DNA from: Nocardia brasiliensis IFM 10847
Lineage (GTDB): Bacteria; Actinomycetota; Actinomycetes; Mycobacteriales; Mycobacteriaceae
Assembly: GCF_000710915.1 (NCBI RefSeq)
Contig: NZ_BAUA01000024.1
Span: 55,851-119,850 of the forward strand
Direction of reading: 5' to 3'
Length of the DNA: 64,000 bases
Below the pieces are notes generated by a model, which was given only the letters and a program-made list of their open reading frames with translations, was not told the origin of the DNA and searched no databases. Shown in pieces: positions 1 through 12,123 of this stretch. The position numbers and the translations under genes were made by a program. Numbering within the stretch: position 1 is the stretch's first letter; each line of letters begins with the position of its first letter.

Positions 1-1287
1 GACGCGGCCATCCCTCGGGACGCACCCAAGCGCGGCATCACCAACGTGCAACTGCCCGAGGGCGATGTCGCCGAAGCGCGCGCGGGTGAATCCGCTGCGC
101 CCGAGGTCGCGCCGACCGACGTCGCGGCGAATGCACCATCGACCGACGTCGCCGGGAATGCACCGGAGATCACCGAGGCACCGGCGACCGCCGACGCGCC
201 GACCACCGCCGACGCATCGACCACCGCTCCCGCCGACGCGTCGAACAGCGCTCCCGCCGACGCACCGACGACCGCGCCCACCGACGCAGCAATCCCCGCG
301 ACCGAGCCGACCACCTTCCCCGACACCGCCGCGGGTGCCGAAGCCCCCGCCCCGCTCGAGGAGATCGAGCCCACCGCGGGCCGCCTGGTCCGCCTACGCG
401 GCCGCCTGTCCCGTTCGCAGAACGCGGTCGGCAAGAGCCTGCTCGGCCTGCTCGGCGGCGGCGACCTGGACGACGACTCGTGGGAAGAGGTCGAGGACAC
501 CCTGGTGCTGGCCGACCTGGGCACCGCGAGCACCGCCGCGGTGGTGGCCCGCCTGCGCGAGGAGATGGCCTCGCGCAGTGTCCGGACCACCGACGCGGCT
601 CGTGCGGTGCTGCGGGACGTGCTGATCGAGGCGCTGCGCCCCGACCTGGACCGCTCGATCCGGGCGCTGCCACACGCCGATCACCCGTCGATCCTGCTGG
701 TCGTCGGCGTCAACGGCACCGGAAAGACCACCACCACCGGCAAACTCGCGCGCGTGCTCGTCGCGGACGGCCGCCGCGTGCTGCTCGGCGCGGCCGACAC
801 CTTCCGGGCCGCCGCTGCCGACCAGCTGCAGACCTGGGGCGAGCGGGTCGGCGCGGAAACCGTGCGCGGCAAGGAGGCCGCCGACCCGGCCGCGGTCGCG
901 TTCGACGCGGTGAGCGCGGGCATCGATCGCGGCGTCGACGTGGTCCTCATCGATACCGCGGGCCGCCTGCACACCAAGACCGGTCTGATGGACGAGCTGG
1001 GCAAGGTCAAGCGCGTCGTGGAGAAGAAGGCCGCCGTCGATGAGGTGCTGCTGGTGCTCGACGCCACCGTCGGTCAGAACGGCCTGATGCAGGCGCGCGT
1101 GTTCGCCGACGTGGTCGATATCAGTGGCGTGGTGCTCACCAAGCTGGACGGGACCGCCAAAGGCGGCATCGTCTTCCAGGTGCAGCACGAACTGGGGGTG
1201 CCGGTGAAGCTGGTCGGTCTCGGCGAGGGAGCCGACGATCTGGCGCCGTTCGAGCCGGGCGCCTTCGTGGACGCGCTGCTCGGCTGA
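1..1287 (+). CDS. ftsY: Signal recognition particle receptor FtsY (5' end outside window)
   Basis: GTPase receptor that docks SRP-ribosome complexes at the membrane and pairs with Ffh. The frame is open from base 1, so the true start and the usual N-terminal membrane segment lie upstream; the GTG at 46 is only an internal codon. The first ~120 visible residues are an Ala/Pro/Thr-rich linker with repeated A-D-A-P-T-T units. The NG domain follows: P-loop GVNGTGKTTTTGK near visible residue 236, an IDTAGR switch near 317 and TKLDGTAKGG near 380. ffh lies 5 kb downstream, so both halves of the targeting pathway are in this window. Identification is secure; only the start is missing. Confidence 0.96.
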   Translation, partial: DAAIPRDAPKRGITNVQLPEGDVAEARAGESAAPEVAPTDVAANAPSTDVAGNAPEITEAPATADAPTTADASTTAPADASNSAPADAPTTAPTDAAIPATEPTTFPDTAAGAEAPAPLEEIEPTAGRLVRLRGRLSRSQNAVGKSLLGLLGGGDLDDDSWEEVEDTLVLADLGTASTAAVVARLREEMASRSVRTTDAARAVLRDVLIEALRPDLDRSIRALPHADHPSILLVVGVNGTGKTTTTGKLARVLVADGRRVLLGAADTFRAAAADQLQTWGERVGAETVRGKEAADPAAVAFDAVSAGIDRGVDVVLIDTAGRLHTKTGLMDELGKVKRVVEKKAAVDEVLLVLDATVGQNGLMQARVFADVVDISGVVLTKLDGTAKGGIVFQVQHELGVPVKLVGLGEGADDLAPFEPGAFVDALLG

Positions 1288-1528
1288 GCCGCGCCGGTCG
1301 GGCCGGAAACCGCCTTACGTACCAGCATCGTCTCGGCAAACTGAGCCCGTGACCGAATTGTCCGACTCGTCCCGACATCTCGACGGGGCATCGCGGCTGA
1401 CGCGGCAGTGTTTGCGGCGAAACCCGCCGAAAACCGAATGTTTGCTGTTTCTAGCGGGCCGGTAACCGGAGCCGCACCGGCGCCGGCCCGCACCGCACCG
1501 CCGCCCGAAAACTCCCGGTGTAAAGCGC

Positions 1529-1609
1529 GAAACGTGGCCGCAACACAACTGGCTCATCCGTTCACGCAGGTGAAACACCGCAGCTCTGTAGATGAAACAC
1601 CGAGTGACC
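1529..1609 (+). promoter_or_regulatory. Candidate GlnR box upstream of amtB
   Basis: The 383-base gap between ftsY and amtB has no gene. It contains 11-base-spaced half-sites: TTCAC (1561), GAAAC (1572), GCTCT (1583) and GAAAC (1594), then GTGAC at 1604. A second pair, GAAAC (1529) and GCAAC (1540), lies just upstream. The actinobacterial nitrogen regulator GlnR recognises GTnAC-n6-GAAAC repeats, and amtB-glnK-glnD is a classic GlnR target. The third half-site is poor, so this is a partial match. The box ends about 60 bases before the amtB start. Confidence 0.5.
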
Positions 1610-1670
1610 ACCCTTCTGGTCAGGTCCATTTGCCGGAGTCGGCAGGGCCCGAGATGAGGAGGACATTAAG

Positions 1671-3394
<1,724 letters not shown>

Positions 3395-3417
3395 ATCTCG
3401 AATATCTGAGCTGAGCG

Positions 3418-3459
3418 GCGGCCCCGCTCCCACCGGAGCTCCGGTCGGGGCGGGGCCGC
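3418..3459 (+). terminator. GC-rich hairpin between glnK and glnD
   Basis: A 10-base stem (GCGGCCCCGC at 3418-3427 with GCGGGGCCGC at 3450-3459) encloses the palindrome ACCGGAGCTCCGGT (3432-3445). There is no clear T tract. It probably attenuates read-through from amtB-glnK into glnD, so glnD may be expressed at a lower level than the first two genes. Confidence 0.6.
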
Positions 3460-3484
3460 GACTGTTAGGGATGGGTGGTGGGTT

Positions 3485-5932
3485 GTGGCAGGTCAGCACG
3501 AGCACGACGGCAAGGTGTCCAACGGGGCGGCGGATCTGGTCCGCGCGCGTGGCCAACTGCTCGACGGCGGGGTGCCGCGCAATCCCCGGCTCGACGCCGA
3601 ATCCCTGCGGCAGGCCCTGGTCGACCTGTTCGAGCTGTGGCTGACCAGTAAAGGCGCCGAACTCGGCATCACCCGCGACAGCGGACTCGCCGTGGTCGCG
3701 GTCGGTGGTCTCGGCCGCGGGGAGATGCTGCCGTACTCCGATCTCGACCTGGTGCTGCTGCACGACGACGTCGACCCCGCCCGGGTCGCCGAGGTGGCCG
3801 ATCAGCTCTGGTATCCGCTGTGGGACGCCCACATCAAGCTCGATCACAGCGTGCGGACCGTCCCGCAGGCGCTGCGGGTCGCCTCGGACGATCTGATCGC
3901 CGCGCTCGGCATGCTGGAGGCCAGGCATATCGTCGGCGATCAAGAGCTGAGCAACTTGCTGATCGGCGGGGTGCGCCGGGAATGGCGCAACGGAATCCGT
4001 TCTCGCTTCGACGAATTGATCGCGCAGGCGCAGGCGCGCTGGGAACGCAGCGGCGAGATCGCGCACCGCGCCGAACCGGATCTGAAGAACGGGCGGGGCG
4101 GCCTGCGCGACATCCAATTGCTCGACGCGCTCGCCATCGCCCAACTGACCGACGCCATGCCGGGGCTCGGTCCCGAGGTGCCCGGTGGCGGGCTGAAACA
4201 CGCCCATCGGCGCCTGCTGGATGTGCGGACCGAACTGCACCGGGTGGCGGGCCGGGCCCGCGACCAGTTGCGAGCCCAGGACGCCGACGAGATCGGCGCG
4301 GCGTTGCGCATCGGCGACCGATTCGACCTCGCGCGCACGCTCAGCGATTCCGCGCGCACGGTCAGCTATTCCGTCGACGTCGGATTGCGTACCGCGGCAA
4401 ACGCTTTGCCGCGGCGCGGGCTCGCTCGGCTGCGTCGGATGCCGGTGCGTCGACCACTCGATGAGGGGGTGGTCGAGCACGGCGGCGAGGTGGTGCTGGC
4501 CAGAGACGCACGGCCGCAACGTGATCCGGGCCTGATCCTGCGGGTGGCCGCGGCCTCGGCGCAGACCGGTCTGCCGATGTCGGCCACCACGCTCAACCGG
4601 CTCTCCGAGGACGCGCCCGAACTGCGCGAGCCCTGGCCCAAGGACGCGCTGAACGATCTGCTCGTGCTGCTCGGCGCGGGCCGCGGCGTCATCGACGCGA
4701 TCGAGGCGCTGGACCGAACGGGCTTGTGGGGCAGGCTGCTTCCGGAATGGGGCGCCGTGCGTGACCTGCCGCCGCGCGACGCCCTGCACACCTGGACCGT
4801 GGACCGGCACCTGATGGAGACGGTGGCCTACGCGAGCGGGATGAGCACGCGGGTGGCGCGGCCGGATCTGCTGGCGCTCGGCGCGCTGCTGCACGATATC
4901 GGCAAGGGGCGCGCGGGCGATCACAGCGTGGTCGGCGCGGAACTGGCCACCCATATCGGGCGCCGGCTCGGGCTGTGGCCGTCGGACGTGCGCACGCTCA
5001 GCGCGATGGTCCGCCACCATCTGCTGCTCCCGGACACCGCCACCCGGCGTGACTTGGCCGACCCCGCCACCGTGCAGCACGTCGTCGACACCCTCGGCGG
5101 CGATCCGGAACTGCTGGAACTGCTGCACACCCTCGCCGAAGCGGACTCGCTGGCCACCGGGCCCGGCGTGTGGGGCGACTGGAAGGCCTCGCTCATCGGC
5201 GATCTCGTGCGCCGGTGCCGGCTGGTGATGGCGGGCGGCGAACTGCCGCAACCGGAACCGATCGCACCGGAACTCATCGCGAAGGCCAAAGCGGGCGGCG
5301 TGCACGTCGAGCTGAAGCAGGGGGAGAGCAAGTACACCTACGCGGTGACGGTGATCGCGCCGGACGGCGCCGGACTGTTGTCCGACGCCGCCGGGGTGCT
5401 CGCCCTGCACTCGTTGCGGGTGCTCTCGGCCGCGCTCGGCAGCGAGGGCGAATCCGCTATCGACACCTTCGTGGTGTCGCCCAAGTTCGGTGATCCGCCG
5501 GATGCCGGACTGTTGCGCCAGGAGCTCATCCGGGCCATCGGCGGTGACCTCGATGTCGCCGCCGTACTCGCCAAACGGGAACGGGAGGCGGGCGGCGTCA
5601 AGCCGAGCGAGTACGCGCAGGCGCAGCCGCGGGTGCTGTGGTCGAGCACTTCGGTGCCGGGTCAGGTGCTGCTCGAATTGCGGGCCGAGGACCGGATCGG
5701 CGTGCTCAGCAGGCTGGCCGCCGCGCTGGAGAACTGTGGCGCCGACGTGCGCTGGGCCAAGGTGGTGACCATGGGTTCGGCGGTGGTCGACACCTTCTGC
5801 CTCGACCTCGGCGCCGCGGACGGGCCGGCCCGCCGGATGGAGATCGAGCAGGCGATCCTGGCGGTCGTGCCGCGTCCCGCGCCGAAGAAGCCGGAGGCGG
5901 GTATCCCCGGTCCGGAGATCATCGGGACCTGA
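3485..5932 (+). CDS. glnD: [Protein-PII] uridylyl/adenylyltransferase GlnD
   Basis: Bifunctional enzyme that adds and removes the nucleotidyl group on Tyr51 of P-II according to glutamine supply. The 815 residues contain, in order: a nucleotidyltransferase domain ([19 protein letters not shown] near 73-92 with the metal-binding D-x-D), a linker domain, an HD hydrolase domain ([12 protein letters not shown] near 470) and two C-terminal ACT domains (about 620-700 and 720-800) that sense glutamine. The GTG start at 3485 lies 90 bases after glnK. Complete and intact by length. Confidence 0.95.
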   Translation: MAGQHEHDGKVSNGAADLVRARGQLLDGGVPRNPRLDAESLRQALVDLFELWLTSKGAELGITRDSGLAVVAVGGLGRGEMLPYSDLDLVLLHDDVDPARVAEVADQLWYPLWDAHIKLDHSVRTVPQALRVASDDLIAALGMLEARHIVGDQELSNLLIGGVRREWRNGIRSRFDELIAQAQARWERSGEIAHRAEPDLKNGRGGLRDIQLLDALAIAQLTDAMPGLGPEVPGGGLKHAHRRLLDVRTELHRVAGRARDQLRAQDADEIGAALRIGDRFDLARTLSDSARTVSYSVDVGLRTAANALPRRGLARLRRMPVRRPLDEGVVEHGGEVVLARDARPQRDPGLILRVAAASAQTGLPMSATTLNRLSEDAPELREPWPKDALNDLLVLLGAGRGVIDAIEALDRTGLWGRLLPEWGAVRDLPPRDALHTWTVDRHLMETVAYASGMSTRVARPDLLALGALLHDIGKGRAGDHSVVGAELATHIGRRLGLWPSDVRTLSAMVRHHLLLPDTATRRDLADPATVQHVVDTLGGDPELLELLHTLAEADSLATGPGVWGDWKASLIGDLVRRCRLVMAGGELPQPEPIAPELIAKAKAGGVHVELKQGESKYTYAVTVIAPDGAGLLSDAAGVLALHSLRVLSAALGSEGESAIDTFVVSPKFGDPPDAGLLRQELIRAIGGDLDVAAVLAKREREAGGVKPSEYAQAQPRVLWSSTSVPGQVLLELRAEDRIGVLSRLAAALENCGADVRWAKVVTMGSAVVDTFCLDLGAADGPARRMEIEQAILAVVPRPAPKKPEAGIPGPEIIGT

Positions 5933-6047
5933 CACGCCACGAAGTAACCAATCTGTTGCACACGATTTGCTGTAACCCATATGTCGGCGCCTCCGGTCGT
6001 CTTAGGATCAGAGCATCCGGCTATCGCTGCATGAGGGGAGCACGTCG

Positions 6048-6362
6048 TTGGCAATTGAAGTTGTTTCGGCGTCGATGATGACGAGCGACGAGACCACGCA
6101 TATGGCGCGGTGCGTCGGCGGGGACCGCTGGGTTGTTTCCTGGCTTCCCGGTCGCACATTGACCGGACAACAGGCCGTGACCGCGATGACCATCGCCTCG
6201 ACGGTGGCCAGCTCACGGATCCCCACCACGACGGAATGGGCCGTCCTCGACGACCTGGCCCTGGAGCTGGGACTGACCGCGCGCGAGGCGGTCTACATGG
6301 TCGCCAAGGAGAACCACGACTACCGCAAGACCGCCAAACCGCGTCGCCGCTCGCTCGACTGA
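6048..6362 (+). CDS. Conserved-looking hypothetical protein, 104 aa
   Basis: I do not recognise this family. The TTG start at 6048 is supported by GAGGGGAG at 6033-6040 and an 8-base spacing; the next in-frame ATG is ten codons later. The N-terminal half is Ser/Thr/Ala-rich. The C-terminal half has a predicted helical stretch (WAVLDDLALELGLTAREAVY) and a basic tail (RKTAKPRRRSLD). No signal peptide or membrane segment is seen. It stands alone between glnD and ffh, with GC-rich third codon positions like its neighbours, so it is probably a real gene. Confidence 0.65.
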   Translation: MAIEVVSASMMTSDETTHMARCVGGDRWVVSWLPGRTLTGQQAVTAMTIASTVASSRIPTTTEWAVLDDLALELGLTAREAVYMVAKENHDYRKTAKPRRRSLD

Positions 6363-6466
6363 TCGACCCGTTCCGACCTCGAAGGACGCACCGCCTGCGC
6401 GGGTGGGTCGGCTATCCCATTACCCTGGGAGGCAATTGACGTCCCCCGAGATCAGGAGCGCGATCG

Positions 6467-8032
<1,566 letters not shown>

Positions 8033-8040
8033 CCGCGTGC

Positions 8041-8112
8041 CGCGCACGAATTCGCACGCCGCGCACGAATTCGCACGCCGCGCACGAATTCGCACGCCGC
8101 GCACGAATTCGC
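8041..8112 (+). repeat. 19-bp tandem repeat, about 3.8 copies, downstream of ffh
   Basis: The unit CGCGCACGAATTCGCACGC occurs head to tail at 8041-8059, 8060-8078 and 8079-8097, with a partial fourth copy that runs into a hairpin. The same sequence theme (GCCGCGCAC..TTCGC) recurs at 23.64-23.98 kb, so this is a dispersed repeat family rather than a local slip. The region 8033-8219 holds no gene. Confidence 0.9.
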
Positions 8113-8131
8113 TGACGAATTCGTGCGCGGC
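8096..8131 (+). terminator. Perfect 15-bp hairpin ending the repeat array
   Basis: GCCGCGCACGAATTC (8096-8110) pairs perfectly with GAATTCGTGCGCGGC (8117-8131) around the loop GCTGAC. It lies 64 bases after the ffh stop and could end ffh transcription, though no T tract follows. It appears to be built from an inverted copy of the flanking repeat unit. Confidence 0.55.
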
Positions 8132-8219
8132 ACGCCATTACGCGCGCGTCGGCCGAAGCGCCACCGCGACCCGCACGCAGTAGGTTGGGAGCAACCGACG
8201 CCGGCCATAGGAGGTCTCT

Positions 8220-9314
8220 GTGCATCTGCGTGGTGTTCTTCTCCCCGGTGACGAGGTCCGCGACCTGTGGGTTCGGGACGGAAACGTCTCGTTCGAACCC
8301 GTGCCCGGAGCGGAAACACTGTGCCGCACAGGGTGGATCGTGCCGGGTCTGGTGGACGCGCACTGCCACGTCGGGATCCGCTACGGCGGTGGTGACGAGG
8401 ACCGGGCGGGGGCGATCGCGCAGGCCGAGACCGAACGGGACGTGGGCGCGCTGCTCCTGCGGGACGCCGGGTCACCGATCGACACGCGGTTCATCGACGA
8501 CCATCCAGAACTGCCGAAGATCATCCGCGCCGGCCGGCACATCGCGCGCCCGCGCCGCTACATCCGGGAACTCGGCATCGAGTTGGACGACGAGCGCGAC
8601 CTGCCGGAGATCGTGGCCGAGCAGGCGCGCTTCGGCGACGGCTGGGTGAAGATCGTCGGCGACTGGATCGACCGCTCGGTGGGGGATCTGCGTCCGCTGT
8701 GGAGCGACGCCATCCTGAAGGAGGCGATCGACGCGGCCCACGCCAACGGCGCCAGGGTCACCGCGCACGTGTTCGGCGAGGACGCGCTGCCCGGCCTGAT
8801 CGGCGCGGGCATCGACTGCCTGGAGCACGGCACCGGCCTCACCGACGACACCATCGAGCTGATGGCGGCGCACGGCACCGCGCTGGTGCCGACCCTGGTC
8901 AATATCGACACGTTCCCCGAAATCGCCGACAGCGCGGGCAAATTCCCCGTCTACGCCGCGCACATGCGTGACCTGCACCGCCGCGTGCGCACCACCGTCG
9001 CGAACGCGCACGACGCGGGCGTGCCGATCTTCGCGGGCACCGACGCGGGCGGGTCGATCCGGCACGGCCGCATCGCGGACGAAATCGCCGCGCTCGGTGG
9101 CGCGGGCCTGTCCCCGCACGACGCACTGGGCGCGGCCTCGTGGAATGCTCGCACCTGGCTCGGCCGTCCCGGCATCGAACCCGGCGCGCCCGCGGATTTC
9201 GTTGTCTACCAGGAGGATCCCCGCCTCCACCCCGAGACCCTCGCCGCGCCGTACGCGGTGATCCTGCGTGGCCGCGTCTACGCCCAGCGGGACCCGGTCA
9301 CGGGTCACCGCTGA
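8220..9314 (+). CDS. Amidohydrolase family protein (metal-dependent hydrolase)
   Basis: TIM-barrel metallo-hydrolase, 364 residues. Visible signatures: the metal-binding VDAHCHVG near 45-52 (H-x-H), a probable metal-ligand His in the TAHVFGED segment, HGTGLTDD, and GTDAGGS near 273 holding the catalytic Asp. It most resembles the imidazolonepropionase-like/prolidase group; the substrate cannot be read from sequence. The GTG start is preceded by AGGAGG with good spacing. It stands alone and converges on the MarR gene with only 12 bases between the stops. Confidence 0.88.
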   Translation: MHLRGVLLPGDEVRDLWVRDGNVSFEPVPGAETLCRTGWIVPGLVDAHCHVGIRYGGGDEDRAGAIAQAETERDVGALLLRDAGSPIDTRFIDDHPELPKIIRAGRHIARPRRYIRELGIELDDERDLPEIVAEQARFGDGWVKIVGDWIDRSVGDLRPLWSDAILKEAIDAAHANGARVTAHVFGEDALPGLIGAGIDCLEHGTGLTDDTIELMAAHGTALVPTLVNIDTFPEIADSAGKFPVYAAHMRDLHRRVRTTVANAHDAGVPIFAGTDAGGSIRHGRIADEIAALGGAGLSPHDALGAASWNARTWLGRPGIEPGAPADFVVYQEDPRLHPETLAAPYAVILRGRVYAQRDPVTGHR

Positions 9315-9326
9315 CAAGATCGCGCT

Positions 9327-9815
9327 TCAGGTGCGCCAGTGGCGGGTCTCGTGCGCCCAGGCCTGGAGTCCCGCCGCGAAACCCGCGCGCTGCTCGGGCG
9401 TGAGGGTGGCCATCGCGGCGAGCAGCGGTTCGGCGCGGCGGGCGAGGAAGGTCTCCATGTGCTCGCGCCACTGCGGCAGCAGCGCGACCAGGGTCCGGCG
9501 GCGGTTGGCCGGATCGGGTTGTCTGCTCACCCACCCCGCGCGGTCGAGGTCGCCGACGAGCTCGCTGACCGTGGACAGGGCCAGTCCCATCCGCCGGGCC
9601 AGCTCGCTGACGCTGAGCGCCGCCTCGGGCACCAGCTGTACGCAGACCGCGCCGTGCCGGGCGGTGAGACCGTGGGTGGCGAACGAATCCTGGTGCGCGA
9701 CAGGCATATCGGAGCGCGCCCGGTCGAAGAAGTTGGCGATCAGCGGTACGTAACCGATCACCTCGGTGATCTCCGCGCGGCTCGGCAACCGGGGTGCGCT
9801 GGGCTTGTCGGGCAT
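9327..9815 (-). CDS. MarR family transcriptional regulator
   Basis: Winged-helix regulator, 162 residues from the ATG at 9815. The DNA-binding core is LSVSELARRMGLALSTVSEL followed by the wing RQPDPANRRRTLVALL. A GTG at 9842 would add nine residues but lies inside the palindrome at 9840-9854, so the internal ATG is preferred. It is divergent from the questin-oxidase-like gene and probably represses it and itself from that palindrome. MarR proteins often respond to phenolic or xenobiotic ligands, which fits an oxidative neighbour. Confidence 0.9.
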   Translation of the reverse strand: MPDKPSAPRLPSRAEITEVIGYVPLIANFFDRARSDMPVAHQDSFATHGLTARHGAVCVQLVPEAALSVSELARRMGLALSTVSELVGDLDRAGWVSRQPDPANRRRTLVALLPQWREHMETFLARRAEPLLAAMATLTPEQRAGFAAGLQAWAHETRHWRT

Positions 9816-9839
9816 GGGTACAGCATATATATTCGGATT

Positions 9840-9854
9840 CACGAACTATTCGTG
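9840..9854. promoter_or_regulatory. Palindrome, candidate MarR operator
   Basis: CACGAA-CTA-TTCGTG is a perfect 6+3+6 inverted repeat between the divergent MarR and questin-oxidase-like genes, in a short AT-rich patch (TATATATTCG) suited to two back-to-back promoters. MarR dimers bind sites of this size and symmetry. Assignment to this regulator is inference from position. Confidence 0.6.
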
Positions 9855-9877
9855 TATCCAAACCATTGGGGGTTGGG

Positions 9878-11011
9878 GTGTCCAGCTATCAGGACGCGGT
9901 CGTCGACGCACTCGAGCGCCTCGACGACCTCGGTTACGAACGCAACCTCGGGGGCGGCGATCTCGCCAACCACGGACCGATGGGCGCCGAGGCGCTGGCG
10001 GTGCTCGGGCACGGCGACGCGATTCCGGCTTGGGTCGCGACCTACCGCAAGGCGGCGCCGCACCACGAACCGCCGGTGCCGTACCAGCGCATCGACGGCA
10101 CCGACGAGTCGGATTGGCGGGCCGCGCTGGGTGATATCGGTCGCGCGGGCGATTTCGAGGAACTGTTCCTGCGCGAGATCGCCGAGGAAGGCTGGCAGGC
10201 CGTGCTGGTGCGCTGGTGGCCGCGGTTGCTCCCGGGGCCGATGACCGGACTGACGCACGGACTGATCCGAACCGCGCATGCGGTGCGCGGGCTCACCGCC
10301 GCGCAACCGACTCCGGTGCAGCTGCGCGAACTGTCCCGCGGGCTGGGCTACTGGGCCGCCCGGTTCGTCGACGCCACGTGGGCGGGCACGTTGACCGGAC
10401 AGCTGCCGGTGCCCGCCGCGCTGGCCGCGGTGCCGCGCCTGCCCGAACGGCCGCGCAGCCCGCAGGAGGGGTTGGCCCGGATGCGGAATCCACAGGCGAT
10501 GCCGGGCTACATCGACGCGCTCACCGCGCTCGCCGCCGACCACACGGACCGGCTGATCTCGGAGATGACCGCGACGTATGCCGGGGTGTGCGTCGCGCAC
10601 TCGGGCGCCGGGTTCCCGATCCCGCTGCTGCACGGCGTCACCGCACCCGCTGCGGCCCGGCTCGTGCTGCCGCAGTTGCCGCCGGAACTACACGGGCCTA
10701 CCGTGGCCGCGCTGTGGCAGGCCCAGGTGACGCTGCTGATGATGGTCACCAACGGCCGCGACGGTGAAGACAGCGCGCTGGCCCGTGCGCAACGGGCCGA
10801 GGTGCCGGCCTGGGACGAACTGGTCGGCCGGGCCGTCGAGCACGGCGACGAGCATGTCATCAAGTTCACCGAGGCCTGCCTGCGCGAACACGCCCTGCGT
10901 CCGGACCCGCGGTATGCGTGGGCGGTCGATATCGCGCAGCGCCGGATCGAACGTCCCGACGCCGAAGGCGGTTCCGCGGTCGCGGTGCGTTTCGCCCGTC
11001 CGGCCGGCTGA
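9878..11011 (+). CDS. Questin oxidase family protein (DUF4243)
   Basis: About 377 residues from the GTG at 9878, which follows a purine-rich GGGGGTTGGGG. The alternative upstream reading would cross the operator. The motif GLTHGLIRTAHAVRGL near residue 124 and the later LLHGVT segment match my recollection of the questin oxidase-like family (fungal AflY/GedK relatives), proposed Baeyer-Villiger-type or anthraquinone-opening enzymes. Bacterial members are of unknown substrate. Divergence from a MarR gene suggests inducible expression by an aromatic ligand. Confidence 0.8.
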   Translation: MSSYQDAVVDALERLDDLGYERNLGGGDLANHGPMGAEALAVLGHGDAIPAWVATYRKAAPHHEPPVPYQRIDGTDESDWRAALGDIGRAGDFEELFLREIAEEGWQAVLVRWWPRLLPGPMTGLTHGLIRTAHAVRGLTAAQPTPVQLRELSRGLGYWAARFVDATWAGTLTGQLPVPAALAAVPRLPERPRSPQEGLARMRNPQAMPGYIDALTALAADHTDRLISEMTATYAGVCVAHSGAGFPIPLLHGVTAPAAARLVLPQLPPELHGPTVAALWQAQVTLLMMVTNGRDGEDSALARAQRAEVPAWDELVGRAVEHGDEHVIKFTEACLREHALRPDPRYAWAVDIAQRRIERPDAEGGSAVAVRFARPAG

Positions 11012-11077
11012 GCGCCCCGCGACCGGCGGTGCACCGCCGCCGGTCGCCCGCGAGCGGCGCGCGTAGGGTCGGCTCTC

Positions 11078-12061
11078 ATGAGCATTCGCCTCGGCTATCA
11101 AATGCCCAACTTCACTTACGGACAACCGGTGCGTGAGCTGTTCCCGACCGTGGTCGCGCAGGCCAGGGCGGCCGAGGCCGCCGGTTTCGACACCGTGTTC
11201 GTGATGGACCACTTCTATCAACTGCCGGGGCTGGGCACGCCCGACGATCCGATGCTGGAGTCCTACACCGCGCTGTCCGCACTTGCCGCCTCGACCGAGC
11301 GAATCCAGTTGTCGGCGTTGGTGACCGGCAACACCTACCGCAATCCCGCGTTACTCGCCAAGACCGTCACCACGCTGGACCTGGTCAGCGGCGCTCGCGC
11401 GGTGCTCGGCATCGGCGCGGGCTGGTACGAACTCGAGCACACGTCCTACGGTTTCCAGTTCGGCACGTTCACCGAGCGTTTCGAGCGGCTCGACGAGGCG
11501 CTGCAGATCATCCGGCCGATGCTGCGCGGCGAACACGCCACCTTCGACGGCAAGTGGTACAAGGCCGATCAGGCCATGAACGAGCCGCGGCTGCGCGACG
11601 ATCTGCCGATCATGCTCGGCGGTTCCGGAGAGAAGAAGACCTTCGCCCTGGCCGCGCGGTACGCCGATCACCTCAATATCGTGTGCAACGCTTCGGAATT
11701 GCCGCGGAAGATGGCGGCGCTGCGCCAGCGCTGCGCCGAGATCGGCCGCGACCCGGCGACCCTGGAGGTCAGCTACCTGTGCATGCTGTTCCTCGACGAG
11801 GACGGGGACCAGGCGCGCAAGCAGCAGCGAGACTTCCTGCGAGGCAATGGCATCGAGCTGTCCGGGATGTCCGAGACGGAGCTGGCGCAGTCCGTCGCGG
11901 ACCGCCAGTTCGCCGGCGACGCCGACGAGGTCGCCGACCAATTGCAGCGCCGCGTCCTCGATCACGGCGTACAGGGCCTCGTCGTCAACATGCTCACCAA
12001 CGGCCATCGGCCGGGTGCGGTCGAGCTCGCGGGACATGCCCTTGCGCCGCTGGTGCGTTGA
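11078..12061 (+). CDS. LLM-class F420-dependent oxidoreductase
   Basis: Luciferase-like TIM-barrel flavin/F420 enzyme, 327 residues. It shows LGYQMPNF at the N terminus, FDTVFVMDHFYQLP near 37, the ALVTGNTYRNPALLAKTVTT segment near 85, LGIGAGWYELEH near 110 and IMLGGSGEKKTF near 175, typical of actinobacterial F420-dependent members. It starts 66 bases after the questin-oxidase-like gene and could share its transcript. The natural substrate is not evident. Confidence 0.9.
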   Translation: MSIRLGYQMPNFTYGQPVRELFPTVVAQARAAEAAGFDTVFVMDHFYQLPGLGTPDDPMLESYTALSALAASTERIQLSALVTGNTYRNPALLAKTVTTLDLVSGARAVLGIGAGWYELEHTSYGFQFGTFTERFERLDEALQIIRPMLRGEHATFDGKWYKADQAMNEPRLRDDLPIMLGGSGEKKTFALAARYADHLNIVCNASELPRKMAALRQRCAEIGRDPATLEVSYLCMLFLDEDGDQARKQQRDFLRGNGIELSGMSETELAQSVADRQFAGDADEVADQLQRRVLDHGVQGLVVNMLTNGHRPGAVELAGHALAPLVR

Positions 12062-12092
12062 GCAGACGTGCCCTGAAAACCGTTGGGAGTAC

Positions 12093-12116
12093 GGAAACTT
12101 TTCCGGTCGATAGAAT
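12093..12116 (+). promoter_or_regulatory. Probable promoter for a leaderless methyltransferase mRNA
   Basis: TAGAAT at 12111-12116 lies seven bases before the GTG start at 12124, the distance expected for a -10 box of a leaderless transcript. The palindrome-like GGAAACTTTTCC (12093-12104) lies just upstream and may be an operator or an ECF-type -35. No ribosome binding site is visible before the GTG, which supports the leaderless reading. Confidence 0.4.
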
Positions 12117-12123
12117 CGGCAAC

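Noticed and set aside
8041..8112. Tandem 19-mers considered as a CRISPR array
   Set aside because: Units are directly adjacent with no unique spacers, and no cas genes are nearby.
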